A DNA stretch of 64,000 nucleotides from Heterohyrax brucei (taxonomy: Eukaryota; Chordata; Mammalia; Hyracoidea; Procaviidae), in assembly GCA_028571685.1 (NCBI GenBank), contig CM053143.1:6191501-6255500 (forward strand), read 5' to 3'. Each line of letters begins with the position of its first letter. Position 1 is the stretch's first letter. Of this stretch, positions 45,032-56,681 are shown piece after piece. The notes beneath the pieces were generated by a model. The model made no database searches, was not told the DNA's origin, and was given only the letters and a program-made list of their open reading frames with translations. The translations under genes were made by a program, and so were the position numbers.

Positions 45032-45283
45032 CCCTAGAGCAGGCTTTCTCAGACCTAGTACTATTGACAGTTTGGACCAGGCAATTCTTTGTTTGGAAGT
45101 AGGTGGGGGTAAGTAGCTTTCTTGTGCATTGTAAGATGTTTAGGAGTATTCCTGACCTCTGTTTACTAGATACCAGTAGAAACATTCCCGCACTCCACTG
45201 GTGACAATCTAAAGTGTCTCCAGACATTGCCTTATGTTCCCTGAAAGAAAAAAGCACCCTGTACTTGAGAAGCACTCCTAGAG
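45032..45283 (+). mobile_element. hAT-Charlie type non-autonomous element (MER5-like) with 8-bp duplication
   Basis: The element at 45040-45275 has ends 'caggctttctcag' and 'cttgagaagcact' (short inverted repeats) and a core 'gcattgtaagatgtttagga', 'actagataccagtagaaaca' and 'gtgtctccagacattgcctt' typical of MER5-type hAT elements. The flanks 'ccctagag' (45032-45039) and 'tcctagag' (45276-45283) form the 8-bp duplication expected for hAT, with one mismatch. Confidence 0.82.
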
Positions 45284-45713
45284 GATAGAAAAGGTGGAAG
45301 AAAAAGAAGAGGAAAAACAGTATAACTCCACTATCTTTTTAACTGTACCTTAAGTCAGAAATCTTGTCTTTCTCTACACTGCTCACTTGCAGCTAGTTGG
45401 TAACTTTCATTTTTTCAAAGTTTTATACTCAGGCATGGTATAGTAATCTAGTGCATTGGTATAGTTGATCATAGAGTTTGGGACCCATGGGACCAGAACT
45501 GCACACTTATTGTCATGTGGAGGAAAGGTGTACTCTAGGCCTTGCATTCACCAGGAATTTAGAGTATCAAAACAGAATGCTCACACTTACTCAGTTTCGC
45601 ACCCTGTGCTAGATGCCAGGCCTAAGGAAGCTAGCAGATGTGCGTTGAGGCAATTTAAGCACCTTTATTACTGCTTTGATAAGGGTGTGTGCAGGAGTAT
45701 GCAACAGAGATAC

Positions 45714-45862
45714 AACATAGCATCATGGTCAAAAGCATGAGCGCCCAAGCTACAGTGCCTAGATTGACTCTGATCTCCATCACTTACCAACAGAATGACC
45801 ACAAACAAGTTATTTCACCTCTCTTTGCCTCAGTTTCTTCATCTGTAAAATGGTGGCTGTTG
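45714..45862 (+). repeat. MIR, sense
   Basis: 'gcatcatggtcaaaagcatg', 'tgaccacaaacaagttattt', 'cacctctctttgcctcagtt' and 'tcttcatctgtaaaatggtg' are in MIR order. Confidence 0.85.
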
Positions 45863-46787
45863 GACTGAAATTAGTTATACACACCAATAGATCACAGCTA
45901 ACACAACCTCTGACAGACTGAACCCAAAACAACTAGATGCTGCCAAACTGCTGCCAAACTAGTGCCACTGACTGTGCTGGCAGGGCTTATAATAAAAGGT
46001 CCTGGACGAAGCAACAGAAAAATGTAGAACAAAATTCAAATTCACTCTAACAGAGACTAGAGAAATACCAAGAGTGTGGCCCCTGGGATACCCTTTTAAC
46101 TCTACCAAAGTCACTCCCAAGGTTCACACTAGGGCCAAGGATTAGAGAGGGCTGGAGGGCAAAGAATGACACAAATGAGGAACATGCCTCAGAGTTCGAT
46201 CACGTATATGAGGTTAAATGAGCGCAACAGCCCACAAGTGAAGACGAGACGGCAGGAAGGGGCAGGAAAACCAGATGAATGGAAACAGGGAACCCAGGGT
46301 GGAGAAAGTGGTAATCTGGACACACTGAGGCGTTGGCAGCCAATATCCCCAAAACAGTTTGCATATTAATTGTTTAATGAGAAACTGATTTGCTCAGTAA
46401 ATTTGGACCTAAAGCACAATAAAAAAAGTCATATGCATAGAAAGCATCTTTGTTGTTGATGCTGCTGATGTTAACATTAGTATTGGAAGGGTACCAAAGG
46501 AGAGGCAAGGGTAGTCAAGAAAGGCTGGCTTAAGATGGCATTTTTCACACAAAGAAATTACAGACTGGGAAAAACACTGCACTCTTAGAAAAAAGCATGT
46601 TATTATAAGAACATAAAAGTTGACACCATGTGCAAAATACTGTTTTAACTGCTTTTGGCAGTATTAATTAAATAATTAGATTCTTACTGTGTCCTCACTG
46701 CTGTTACCCTCGTTTTATCGTCAGTCAACATGTTGTGCAGCCCTTGTGCCCTTGGTCTTGAGATTAAGGGATAATAGGTGTGTAAAC
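45863..46787. other. Intronic stretch, nothing recognised
   Basis: Unique-looking intron. It includes the sentence-like repeat 'gatgctgccaaactgctgccaaactag' near 45937-45961 and no coding signal. Confidence 0.45.
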
Positions 46788-46944
46788 CTTGGTGCTGTCA
46801 TAGGTTAAGTGCTACATCTGCTAACGACAACATCAGCAGTTCAAAGCCACCAGGCCCTCCCTGTGAACTCTATGGGGCATTTCGTCTCTGACCTATAGGG
46901 TCACTGAGGTGGACCTGACTCGATGGCAGTGGGTTTGGTTTTTA
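46788..46944 (+). repeat. AfroSINE (short form), sense
   Basis: 'gtcataggttaagtgctaca', 'caacatcagcagttcaaagc', 'gaactctatggggcatttcg' and 'cctgactcgatggcagtggg' appear in SINE order. Confidence 0.85.
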
Positions 46945-48934
46945 AAAGATTAATTAAATCAATAATAAATTAATTGTAGATATTAAAAATGGACATAATG
47001 CAGCCAGTCAGTATTGGGTTCAGAAAAGAGCTCTTAGCATACGTAATTCACTCTGGGTCATATGGTTCTTCCAGGAGGACAGAGCATTATTCTTGTTAAG
47101 GAATAATGAAAAGACTCTGGCAGTATTAGTGGAGAAAAGAAGGTGCCTAGATATTAAGGAAAAATGGTGTTTCATGCTGCCAGGTTGCCCATTTAAAAAC
47201 AATGCTAATTAAGCAGTTCACATTTATTTAGATAAATATAATTAGATGTGTTTCTCATTTGAAATTTAACAATTGAGAGCCATTAATTCCCTGTGTTCAA
47301 CATAATAAGGGTAAGTCCCTTTCTGTGGTTCATAATTGTCGTTTTTCAGAGGCACCTGTGCGTTATTGAAAGTTTCCAGTCCTCCTTTCCCCCAAACAAT
47401 CCAGCAGGGGTTTGGGTGTTGACAAGAGTACAGTGTGAGGAGAAGCTGAGGCCGTGATGCAGAAAAGGCACGTGATAGCTTTGTGAAGCCAAATGCAATG
47501 ATGGTTGAATTTCCTTAGCACAAAAAATTGAGTAGTTTCAATAATGTGACAGTGGAGACACTTGTTTCCAGTTATTATTATTTATTTAATTATTTAGCAA
47601 GTCGTAGTAAATGGGAAGGTATAAATGGCTCAAAATATACAGTCATAAAGATATGGTTTTAATCAGGGTTCCTAAATATTTGTATCTTGAATTACTTCAG
47701 AGACTTAAGTGAAAGCTTGCCAGAACAGGCCCCACTGATACGCCTGCTTCTGTGTGGTTTTTCAACATTCCTGGGGAAGGGAGGCAAGAAACAAGAAGCA
47801 GTGACACCCATTCACACTCTTACAGACTTTAGTTGTCAGGAATTTAGCAGTCTTTACCTCTGTCTAACACATGTACTCTAGGCGAGGATTTCTCAAAATC
47901 TGGATTACAATGTGTTTTAGTGGGTTTTGGAAGCAAACTAGTGGGTGAAAAAAATACTTGAAGGGTATAAGGTAATAGAAAATACCAGAGTCACTCACAT
48001 AGATGTTTTCTGAAATGTTCATTTTGGAGGGCATGTGAGGTTGCAAAATCAAGTGTAATTCTTTTGTGAAGTGAAAATACAAAGTTTACATGCCACTGAA
48101 TTATACCTCTTATGATTCCAAATCATTCTCTTTTTGACCTTAATGATCTCAGTGATTTGCAGAAGTGAAAGGCAACTTTTCTCTGTAGGAAAAAAATCTT
48201 TGGGATCACTAATTTACATTAATAGAAGTAAAAGTATGAAATTTCTTCTTCATTTTTTAAAATAATGCCAGTGAAAATAAAAGAGTCTAGTCTAAAAGTA
48301 GTTTCACCAATCTGGGACTCAAAAAATTGTGTTTGAGGTAAAGAGCCAGTAAATCTTTAATATGAAGGGTCTACTGTTTTTATTATGCATTATTTTATAG
48401 AGTTTGGCCCAAAAGTTATGGCACTGACTACACACACACTTTGCTCTCATTACTTTGTATAGTTTAAATTATTATAAATTTTATGTTTTAATAACCTTGT
48501 TTTAGTTTTTCCATTTAGGCTTAGAAATGTGAAGTTACATGCATTGCTAGTGAGAGAGTCATTCTGAGTTGTCTGTCTCGTGTGGTTTGTTTTACCAAAT
48601 TCTAGACATGTACTGTGTGTCTTCTTTAACACTGAGACTGACTTAGGAAAAATGCCTATGAATTTCTGAAGTGACCATGATGTCTTGCAGGAGTGGAAGA
48701 ATATTCAAAGGAAAGTGACAGTCATAAACTCTTAGACAAGAAAGTATTTCTCCTAGCATGAGAATAGAGTTCTGAGTTGTCCCTTTGAATTCCTGAAGGA
48801 TTTTTCTGTCAGTTGTAAATGTCTCAGAGATACAGATCTATTAACCTATAGTCTAAACTTTTTTCTAGAACTGTTTAATATTTCTGTTCTGCACTTTCAC
48901 CACTAATTTGTCAGTTAGTTACACTTGGTTGCTT
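46945..48934. other. Intronic stretch, nothing recognised
   Basis: AT-rich sequence with no nameable repeat and no convincing gene. Open frames of 60-72 codons here are chance frames. Confidence 0.45.
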
Positions 48935-51900
48935 GTGTGTTGCTGTGATGTTAGAAGCTGTCGCACCAGTATTTCAAATACTGGAAGGGTCACCAATGGC
49001 AGACAGGTTTCAGGGGAGGTTCCAGACTGGAGAGACTAGGAAGAAGGACCTTGTGATCTACATCTGAAAAAATTGACCAGTGAAAATAGAGTGGATGGCA
49101 TTGTCGCAGTTGTCTGAATACAGTGCTGGAAGATTAGCCTCTCAAGTTGGAAGGCACTCAAAATGTAACTGGAGAAGAGCAGCCTCATCCAAGTAGAGTC
49201 TACTTTAATGACGTTGGTGGAGTAAAGCTTTTAGAACCTTCCTTTGCTGATGGAGCACAACTCAAATCAGCCGCCAACATACCTTAGTGATCACAATGTG
49301 GAATGTATGAAGTAGGAACATTGGAAGTAAAAAGTGAAATGGAATGCATAAAGGTCAATATCCTAGGCATTGGTGGGTTGACATGGACTGGCATTGACCG
49401 TTTTAAAGCAGATAGTCTTATGATCTGTTATGCCAGGAATGATAAATTGAAAAGGAATGGCTTTGCATTCATTATCCAAAAGAACACTTCAAGATCTGTC
49501 CTGCAGTACAGTACTGTCAGTAATAGAATAATATCTATATGCCTATAAGGAAGATGAGTTAGTATAGTTATTATTCAAATTTACATACCAAATACTAGTG
49601 GCAAAAATAGGGAAGTGGAGGATTTTGCCTAACTTCTGCAGTCTGAACACACGTGCAGTTAAGACATGTTGATAATTACTGATTGGAATGCAAAAGTTGG
49701 AAATAAGAAGAATCCATTGTTAGAAAACCTGACCTTGGTGATAGAAATGGTGCCATAGATCACGTGATAGAGTTTTTCAAGACCAATGAATTACTCATTA
49801 CAAATACCTTTTTTCACCAACATAAATAACAACTATGCTGGGTGGACTACACAGGAATCAGATCAGCTGTATCTTGGAAAAAGATGATGGAAAAAGTATT
49901 CTCAGTCAAAACACAGCCAGGGGCCAGCTGCAAAACAGATCATCAGTTATTCATATACAAGTTCAGGTTCAAGCTGAACAAAGCAAAAAGCAGTAAGAGC
50001 TAAAGTCCCGCCTGAATTTAGGTAACTCAGGAATAGATTGAACTCATTGAATACTAATGACCAAAGACCAGATGAATTGTAAAATGACATCAAGGACATC
50101 ATACAATAAAGAAAGCAAAACATCATCAGGGGAGGAGAAGAAAAGACTAAAATGAATGTCAGAAGAGACTCTGAAACTCACTATTGAACGTTGAGTGGCT
50201 AAAGCAAATGGAAGAAATGATGAAGAGCTGAACACAAAATTTCAAAAGGCAGCTCAAGACGACAAAGTAGTTATAATGAAATATACCAAGAGATGGAGAT
50301 GGAAAACCAAAAGGAAAAAAACACACTTGGCATTTCTCAGGCTGAGAGAACTTAGAAAAAAAAAATTCAAGCCTTGAGTTGCAGTAGTGAAGGACTCTCT
50401 GGGCAAAATATTGAACAATACAGGAAACATCAAAAAAAAAAAAAAAGTAAAGAATACACAGAGTCACTGTACCAGAAAGAATTGGTTCACATTCAGGTAT
50501 TTCAGGAGGTAGTATATGATCAATAACTGAAGTTATTAAAGGGAAATGGCTGTCTTCCCTGAAAACAATAAAGAAAAACAAGACTCCACGTATTGACAGA
50601 CTACAAATTGAGATGTTTCAGTAAAGGGATGCAACACTAGAAGTGCTCATTCATCTGTGCTAGGAAATTTAGAAGACAGCTGTCTGGCCACCCAGCTGGA
50701 AGAGATCTGTATTTGTGCCCATTCCAAAGAAAGGTGATCCATCAGAATGTGGAAAGTATTGAACAGTATCATTAACCTTACATGAATGTAAAATTTTAAG
50801 ATAATTCACAAATGCTTGTAACAGTACACCAGCAGTGAACTGCCAGAAATTCAAGCCAGATTCAGAATGGAATGTGGAAAAAAGAGATATTAGTGCTGAT
50901 GTCAGATGGATCTTGATAGATAAAAAACAGAGAATACCAGAAGGATATTTACCTGTGTTTTATTTGCTGTGCAAAGGCATTCAGCTGTGTGGATCATAAC
51001 CAGTTGCAGATAACATTGCGAAGAATGGGAATTCCAGGACATTTAATTATGCTCATGAGGAACCTGTACACAGACCAAGAGGCACTTTTTCAAACAAAAC
51101 AGGACGCTCTAGTTTAATATCAGCATTGTTTCCTTTCACGGTACTTACTCTGTGTGCTGAGCAAATAATCTAAGAAGGTGGACTGTATCATGAAGAATGT
51201 GGCATCAGGATTGGAGGAAGACTAATAACCTGCAACATGATGACACAGCCTTCCTTGCTGAAGTAAAAAGGACTTGAAGCACTTGTTGAGGAAGATCAAA
51301 GACTTTGGTATGAATTACACCTTAATATAAACCAAAATTCTCGTAACTAGACCAATAAGCAACATCAGGATAAGTGAAGAAAATGTTAAAGATGCCAATT
51401 ACTTCAAGTCTATAATCAAAGCCCTTGGAAGCAGTAGTCAAAAAAGCAAACTGCGTTGCTTTGGGCAAATCTGCTTCAAAAGATCTCTTTGAAATACTAA
51501 AAAGCAGAGATGCTACTTTGATGACTAAGGTGTGCCTGACCCAAGCCATGGTATTTTCAGTTACCTCATATGCATGAGAAAGCTAGACAGTGAACAAGGA
51601 AGACTGAAGAATCAGCACCTTTGAATTGTTCTTTGTGAAGAGTACCATGGTTTGCCAAAGATGGAAGAAATCTGTCCTGGAGGAAGCAAGAATGGCAAGA
51701 CTTTGTGTCATACACTTTGAACAAATTATTGGAGGGTGTGTTCCCAGAAAAGGGTGTCTTACTTGGTAAAGTGGAGGTCAGTGAAAGAGAAAACCCTCAG
51801 TAAGATGGATTGGCACTATGTCTGCGACAGAGGGCTCAAGCCCAGCAAAGATCTGAGGAAGGCACAGGACCAGGCAGTGTTTCATTCTGCTGTGCATAGT

Positions 51901-51940
51901 ATCGCTATAAGTCAGAACTAACTCAACAGCACCCAACAAG
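48935..51940 (+). mobile_element. RTE-type LINE, near full length, sense, dead
   Basis: A 3.0-kb element. The 5' region at 48960-49300 ('accagtatttcaaatactgg', 'ggaagaaggaccttgtgatc') precedes the endonuclease ('SEMECIKVNILGIGGLTWTG', 'LMICYARNDKLKRNGFAFII', and 'gattggaatgcaaaagttgg' for DWNAKVG). The reverse transcriptase follows, with many frameshifts ('gcaaaggcattcagctgtgt' for AKAFSCV, 'gcatcaggattggaggaaga'). The tail at 51868-51940 reads 'caggcagtgtttcattctgc', 'tatcgctataagtcagaact' and 'aactcaacagcacccaac'. It is the most complete RTE in the window and served as the reference for the others. Confidence 0.9.
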
Positions 51941-52016
51941 TTCTGAGAAACAGTCTTATTAGGGAATATTCTAAAAAGAGGGTACTTTCTGGTGGTCCCT
52001 CAGAGGGAAATACTTC

Positions 52017-52572
52017 CTAATTGTTGGGGAGAGGGTGGTGTGAAACAGAGGCAGAGACACACCAGTGCAAGGGTCCAGTGAACTTTACTCAAAGAGAAAG
52101 AGTGGGGTCTGAGCCAAGAGTAGCTCAGCCCGCCTCTCCTCAGTAGGGCAAAGTTGTTATAGTTTTAAAGTTTCACTGAAGTCTTGGGGGCGAGGGGAGT
52201 TATATGGTTTGATAAGGAAAGAGAAAGAAGAGGGATAGTAAGAAATTCTGTAGGGGATTTATGGTCAATGTAAGGAAGAATTGCTAATTAGAAGGGGAAG
52301 GGGCAAGGTTTGTTTATCGTCAAGATTTTGATAAGAGGAGGGCTTTCAATTAGGAGAGGGGGAAGACAGGCATAAAATTATTTATGATTTTATGATTATA
52401 CCAGGTTGGGCATACCAGGCTGTTTTTGGTCATCCCTGATACCAAGATACATACCAGGCTGTTCCCAGCTAATGGCTAGATGTGATCGTTGGATAAGACA
52501 ACCTCCCTGAATCTCAGGGCCAGAATTCCCTCAGTGACCTCCCTGAATTTCAGGGACAGTTCCCTCACTAAT
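52017..52572 (-). mobile_element. Solo ERV LTR with perfect 5-bp target duplication
   Basis: The LTR is 52022-52567 (546 bp) with 'tgttggggagagggtggtgt' at the left and '...ggacagttccctca' at the right, TG...CA. 'ctaat' flanks it on both sides (52017-52021 and 52568-52572). On the minus strand it has a TATA-like 'ccatataactcccc' and a GAGTAAAG polyadenylation-like signal about 60 bp before its 3' end. No internal viral genes are present. It differs in sequence from the MaLR LTRs. It lies just downstream of the RTE tail. Confidence 0.85.
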
Positions 52573-52727
52573 AGTGCTCATAAGTTTCTTCTCATAACTA
52601 ATGCCATGTGACCTGCCCCTCCTTTATTTAGTAGTTTTCAGGATTAAATGTTTTCTGACATTCTAGGTATGTCTTTAATAGTTCTATATATAACTGATAG
52701 AGTTGCTTATACAAAGATATAAATGAG

Positions 52728-52795
52728 ATGAATGCATGTAAAACAGTGCAGTGCCTGCGCATTCAGTAAATGTTGGTTTATTGTTGTAATGTCAG
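52728..52795 (+). repeat. MIR 3' part, sense
   Basis: 'aatgagatgaatgcatgtaa' and 'aacagtgcagtgcctgcgca', then 'ttcagtaaatgttggttta', match the MIR 3' end. Confidence 0.65.
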
Positions 52796-52966
52796 TATGA
52801 TTACCAAAGTTTTAAATGTATAACTTACTGTCAACTTAATAATCATATTATCAAAAGTAATAAGTTTGGTCATTTGGCACTTAAATACTTCCGATGGATC
52901 GTTTGTACTGCTGGATTCAAATGCTCATTAACCTTCTGCCCTTAATCTAAATATATTGTTGATAGT

Positions 52967-53448
52967 TGCAGTGGATTGAATTGTGTCCCCCCAAAAATGT
53001 GTGTAGGAATTTGGCTAGGTGATGATTCCTAGTATTGTGTGATTTCCTGTATGCTGTAAACCTTGCTTCTGTGATGTTAACGAGGGAGGGTGGGCAGCAG
53101 TTGTGTTGGTGGGGCAGGACTCAGTGTATAAGATTGTATTGTGCCTGAGGCAGTCTCTTGGAATATAAAGGAAAGGGAAGCAACCAGAGAGTGGGAGACC
53201 TCATACCATCAAGAAAAAAACAGTGCCTGGAGCAGAGCATGTCCTTTGGACCCTGGGTCCTTGTGACTCAGAGGCTCCCAGTTCAGGGGAAAATTCACAG
53301 GGAAGGACCTGCCTCCAGAGCAAGTCTCCTAGAGCTGGTACACTGAATTTGGACTTGTAGCCTACTGAACTGTGACAGAATAAATTTCTGTTTCTAAAGC
53401 TGTTCACTTGTGATCCTTCTGTTAGAGCTGTACCAGATGACTAAGACA
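52967..53448 (+). mobile_element. MaLR-type solo LTR, sense
   Basis: 'tgcagtggattgaattgtgt' to 'accagatgactaagaca' follows the LTR family at 7253 and 8965, including 'acatcaagaa'-type spacer, 'ttggacttgtagcctactga' and 'tctgttagagctg'. No internal sequence flanks it. I could not find a convincing duplication. Confidence 0.82.
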
Positions 53449-54092
53449 GTGGTTCATTAGCCGGTTTTTAATCAGTTTGTCAGAATATAACTAATGGGAC
53501 AATATTTTTCCATATGAAAATGTGCACATAAGGAAAACATGCAAATTGATTACTCGTGATTAAATGGTTTTATTCTTGTTAGTGGAATAGATTGTACTTG
53601 GTGTCTCTATGGAGAGAATTCTAAGCAGGCCCTCACTGAGTGTTGTGAATGTACTCGCCAAACTTCTATTCAGCAATCCCCTAAATTGGATTTACCCCAA
53701 GCCCCATTGTCCTGGGATTCTTCTAACCCTCTTAATCATTCTGATTTCTAAGATACTGTATCTGACTTGGTTGCGTATTCAAGACAGATGTGCACCTTCA
53801 TTGGTGGATGAAAGAACAGGAACATTGATCAGTGCCATTTGCACAATAATACTGGTTTCATACACCGTGGACTGTGGGCTGCCCCCTGCACCAACCCTTT
53901 CCAGACAGACTTCCCGTGTAGAAGCAAAACTAAAGCAGAGTCATTAACAGACATTACCTCTTTCCTTCAGTCAGGTTTCTGAAGAGGCTATTCTAGTTAG
54001 GGAAAATGTCACCTCTTTTTCTCTCTTAGGCTGTCATGTCAATGATACACTAACCGAGAAGACGTGGTCTTCATGTCCGCTTTTCTCTCCAG
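53449..54092. other. Intronic stretch before the large FNIP2 exon
   Basis: It contains a 112-codon open frame (53609-53947) with hydrophobic composition and no recognisable protein. The last ~40 bp form the pyrimidine-rich acceptor of the exon at 54093. Confidence 0.45.
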
Positions 54093-55446
54093 GTGATCTG
54101 TATGGAGCCATAGGATCTCCAGTAAGGCTGACTCGCACTGTGGTGGTGGGGAAGCAGAAGGATTTGGTCCAGCGCATACTTTATGTCCTGACGTACTTTC
54201 TCCGTTGCTCTGAGCTACAAGAGAATCAGCTGACCTGGAGTGGGAATCATGGTGAAGTTGACCAAGTTTTAAATGGGAGCAAGATCACAACAGCACTGGA
54301 GAAAGGCGAGGTTGAAGAATCAGAATATGTGGTGGTTACAGTGAGAAATGAGCCTGCTCTCATACCCCCTGTCCTACCACTAATGACACCTGAGAGAAGG
54401 AACCTTGGGCCCACAGGGTCAGCGGGGACCCTTGAAGGTACCGCCATTACAGACCTGTGTCCCTACTCAGACAAAGAAGAAAGCAGGATGACAGAGCAGA
54501 GTTCCAAGGCCCATGGCGCGGGGTTCCAGGAGCCAGCCTTGGGCAGCTCTTGGCAACATCAAAGCACATTTTGTGGGGATGAAGACTGTGAGAAGGAGAC
54601 ACCAAAAGATGGCTTGTTGAGACAGTCTGGTTCTGAGGTTCTGGAGGCAGAGTTGAAAGTCAGCCAGAAGACTGTCCATGAGGAGTTGAATGGGGAGATG
54701 CCTACAAAGTTATTAGATCAGTCAGCACCGTGGCCTTGCCCTGAGAGACATGCACAGGAAAAGGCTGCTTTAGAAAAGGTCACTTTCCAGATTGGAAGCT
54801 TGGTATCTCCAGAGTCTGACCTTGAAAGTCTCACACAGACAATGGAAGAGCAGCTAAAGACTTGCAGACAGTGTCCAAAATTGGCTGGGAGTTCCTGGGC
54901 TCAGTCTAGTATGACCACAGACGTGGCTCAGCATCAGCAGATTTTTAGGTGTTCCTTTAAGCCCAGCTTTCGAGAGAATGTCTGCTGTCCACAGCATCAG
55001 TCTCCTGATGGAGATGAAGGTGAACTAGACAGATGTTTTGCTGAGGACAGAAGCATCAGAACTAATGTGGCAGCAGATGTTGCTCATCAGCTCCACCAGT
55101 CTGCTGACTCACTTGCACCTCCTAACATTGTTGCCAGAACTAGAGGGTGTCCTTTGGAGAAAACTAAAGGTTTGTGTTTGAAGGATGCCAAAGGACCTTT
55201 GTTGGAGCCTGTTCCAAACAGGTGCATGCAGCAGGACTCTGGCCTCTCCGTCGCTGCAGATGTCCCCCATGGGGATGCCGACAGAAGGGCGGACTTCAGA
55301 ATTGAAGGAGACATTCCCAGAAATGAAAGTTCGGATAGTGCTCTTGGAGATAGTGAGGATGAAACATGTGCTTTGGCCACGCTAAGTCTAGGTCACTGTT
55401 GCGACAGGACTGAAGAGTCCTTGGAGGTGGAGCTGCCTCTGCCAAG
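54093..55446 (+). CDS. FNIP2: FNIP2 large coding exon (DENN segment plus disordered insert)
   Basis: This 1,354-bp internal exon is the largest of the gene. The acceptor 'gcttttctctccag' ends at 54092 and the donor 'gtaata' starts at 55447. It holds two bases, 450 codons and two bases. The first ~60 codons are folded and conserved: [38 protein letters not shown], then [16 protein letters not shown]. The rest (from about 54380) is rich in Glu, Ser, Gly, Pro and Gln, has no regular hydrophobic pattern, and differs widely from human by substitutions and small indels, so it is likely a disordered loop. Near the end a conserved acidic serine cluster, [15 protein letters not shown], lies at 55319-55363. 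In FNIP1 the matching cluster is the reported CK2 target that tunes Hsp90 binding (family knowledge; transfer to FNIP2 is inference). A Met at 54140 is internal, not a start. Confidence 0.96.
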
Positions 55447-55597
55447 GTAATATAGGTAGTCTGGGAAGCAGAGGGAACTGGATTCAAATACTGCTGTCCT
55501 CCTGGCCTAACATCCATGGTCATAGCGCAACACTGCTGTTGGCCATTTTACGTACAAAATTGTTTGTTTGTGTTCTCTCCAATTAAAGTATTAGAGA

Positions 55598-55752
55598 TGT
55601 GGAAGTTCTTGGGTGGCCCAAACAAACACTAACCTACTAGCCAAAAGATTGGTGATTAGAACTGACCAAAGGTATCTTGGAAGAAAGACCTTCTTCCAGA
55701 AAATCCTAGCCTTCAAAACTCCATGGAGCAGTTCTACTCTGCACACATGGAT
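55598..55752 (+). repeat. AfroSINE, heavily worn, sense
   Basis: 'cctactagccaaaagattgg', 'ggtatcttggaagaaagacc', 'ccatggagcagttctactct' follow the long SINE form. The element occupies the 1,078-bp intron between the two last FNIP2 exons in the window. Confidence 0.65.
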
Positions 55753-56524
55753 TCTCCACTAACTGAAGCATTAGTATTGTTGTAGATCTATTCAAACTGG
55801 TTCATAGCCTGCCCTCTTTCTAAGGATGGTCACTGACGTAGTGCACCTGAGTTCTTTGGGGAAAGAGCCATTTTCTTTTCATCTGTTTTAGGCAGTTCGG
55901 GGAAGCTTCAGGGTGTTGTGGCAGTGGTGTTGGGGAATGGGGAGTGTACTTTTCTGTCATCGGGATGGGACTGATGTAGCTGGCAGCAGATGTCTTGCTT
56001 CAGACGTGGTGGATTACTGTCTGGGTGGCTTCTCTCCTGCTGGACGGAGCAGTGGGAGGTGGTTGGGAAACAGTACCGCTTTCTTAACACCCCGTCAGGT
56101 TGATTATTTGGTTGGCGATGACTGAAAGCCGTAATTGGTGATTTCTCCAACTCCTCTGCAGTGTCGTGGCACCACCATGTACAGATTGGCCATGTTTCTT
56201 AGCTTGGCTAGAGCCCCCTTGGTAGACTTTCTTTTTCTTCACGCTTTCTGACAGACTGCTTGGGGTCATTCAAGAACAGACTCGATAACCAGCCACGGAA
56301 ATGCATTTTTGTTTTTTTTTTTAAAAAAAAAAACCCGTTTTTGAAAAAATGAAAAAACAAACCCTCTCTTTCCACTCCACCTCCGTCCTTTTCGCACGCT
56401 GGCAGTCTAATGATCCACTCACTGGAGGCTTGCTGTAATGGGCTACCCCAAATGTCTGTTGTTTGCTTCTGTCACTGGGGTCTACCAGAAGGGGAGTCAT
56501 TGTTACTGATGTGTATTGCCTTAG
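55753..56524. other. Intronic stretch; poly-T/poly-A run at 56310-56333
   Basis: I see no gene. 'gttttttttttt' directly followed by 'aaaaaaaaaaa' near 56310-56333 makes a short A/T palindrome. A pyrimidine-poor but functional acceptor for FNIP2 closes the stretch. Confidence 0.45.
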
Positions 56525-56681
56525 GTCTCAGAGCATCAGCCACCAGAGTGTAAGAAACTTTGGCCGGTCGCTTTTGGCAGGCTACTGCCCTACGTATATG
56601 CCTGATCTGGTGCTTCACGGAACTGGCAATGACGAGAAGCTGAAGCAGTGCCTGATGGCTGATCTGGCTCACACAGTACAT
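56525..56681 (+). CDS. FNIP2: FNIP2 coding exon ('[19 protein letters not shown]')
   Basis: This is a 157-bp internal exon and the last FNIP2 exon in the window. The acceptor 'tgatgtgtattgccttag' ends at 56524 and the donor is a consensus 'gtaagt' from 56682. One base completes Arg, then 52 codons follow: [51 protein letters not shown]. It ends on a codon boundary. This begins the C-terminal conserved block, where the chain re-enters the DENN fold after the disordered insert. The expected continuation (HPVLDEP...) is not found in the remaining 7.3 kb, so the following intron runs past the window edge. Differences from human are few (HQS for TQN, NDE for SDE). Confidence 0.95.

Noticed and set aside
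53609-53947. 112-codon open frame containing SVVNVLAKLLFSNPLNW, reminiscent of the FNIP2 exon piece [15 protein letters not shown]
   Set aside because: The likeness needs two gaps, covers only about 15 residues, and the DNA flanks do not align with exon 44607-44776. It lacks splice sites in the right places. A chance match is more likely than a duplicated exon.
54140-55450. A 436-codon open frame taken as a stand-alone gene
   Set aside because: Its Met is internal to the FNIP2 exon that begins at 54093, the upstream codons are conserved, and the end coincides with a GT donor in phase with the next exon.
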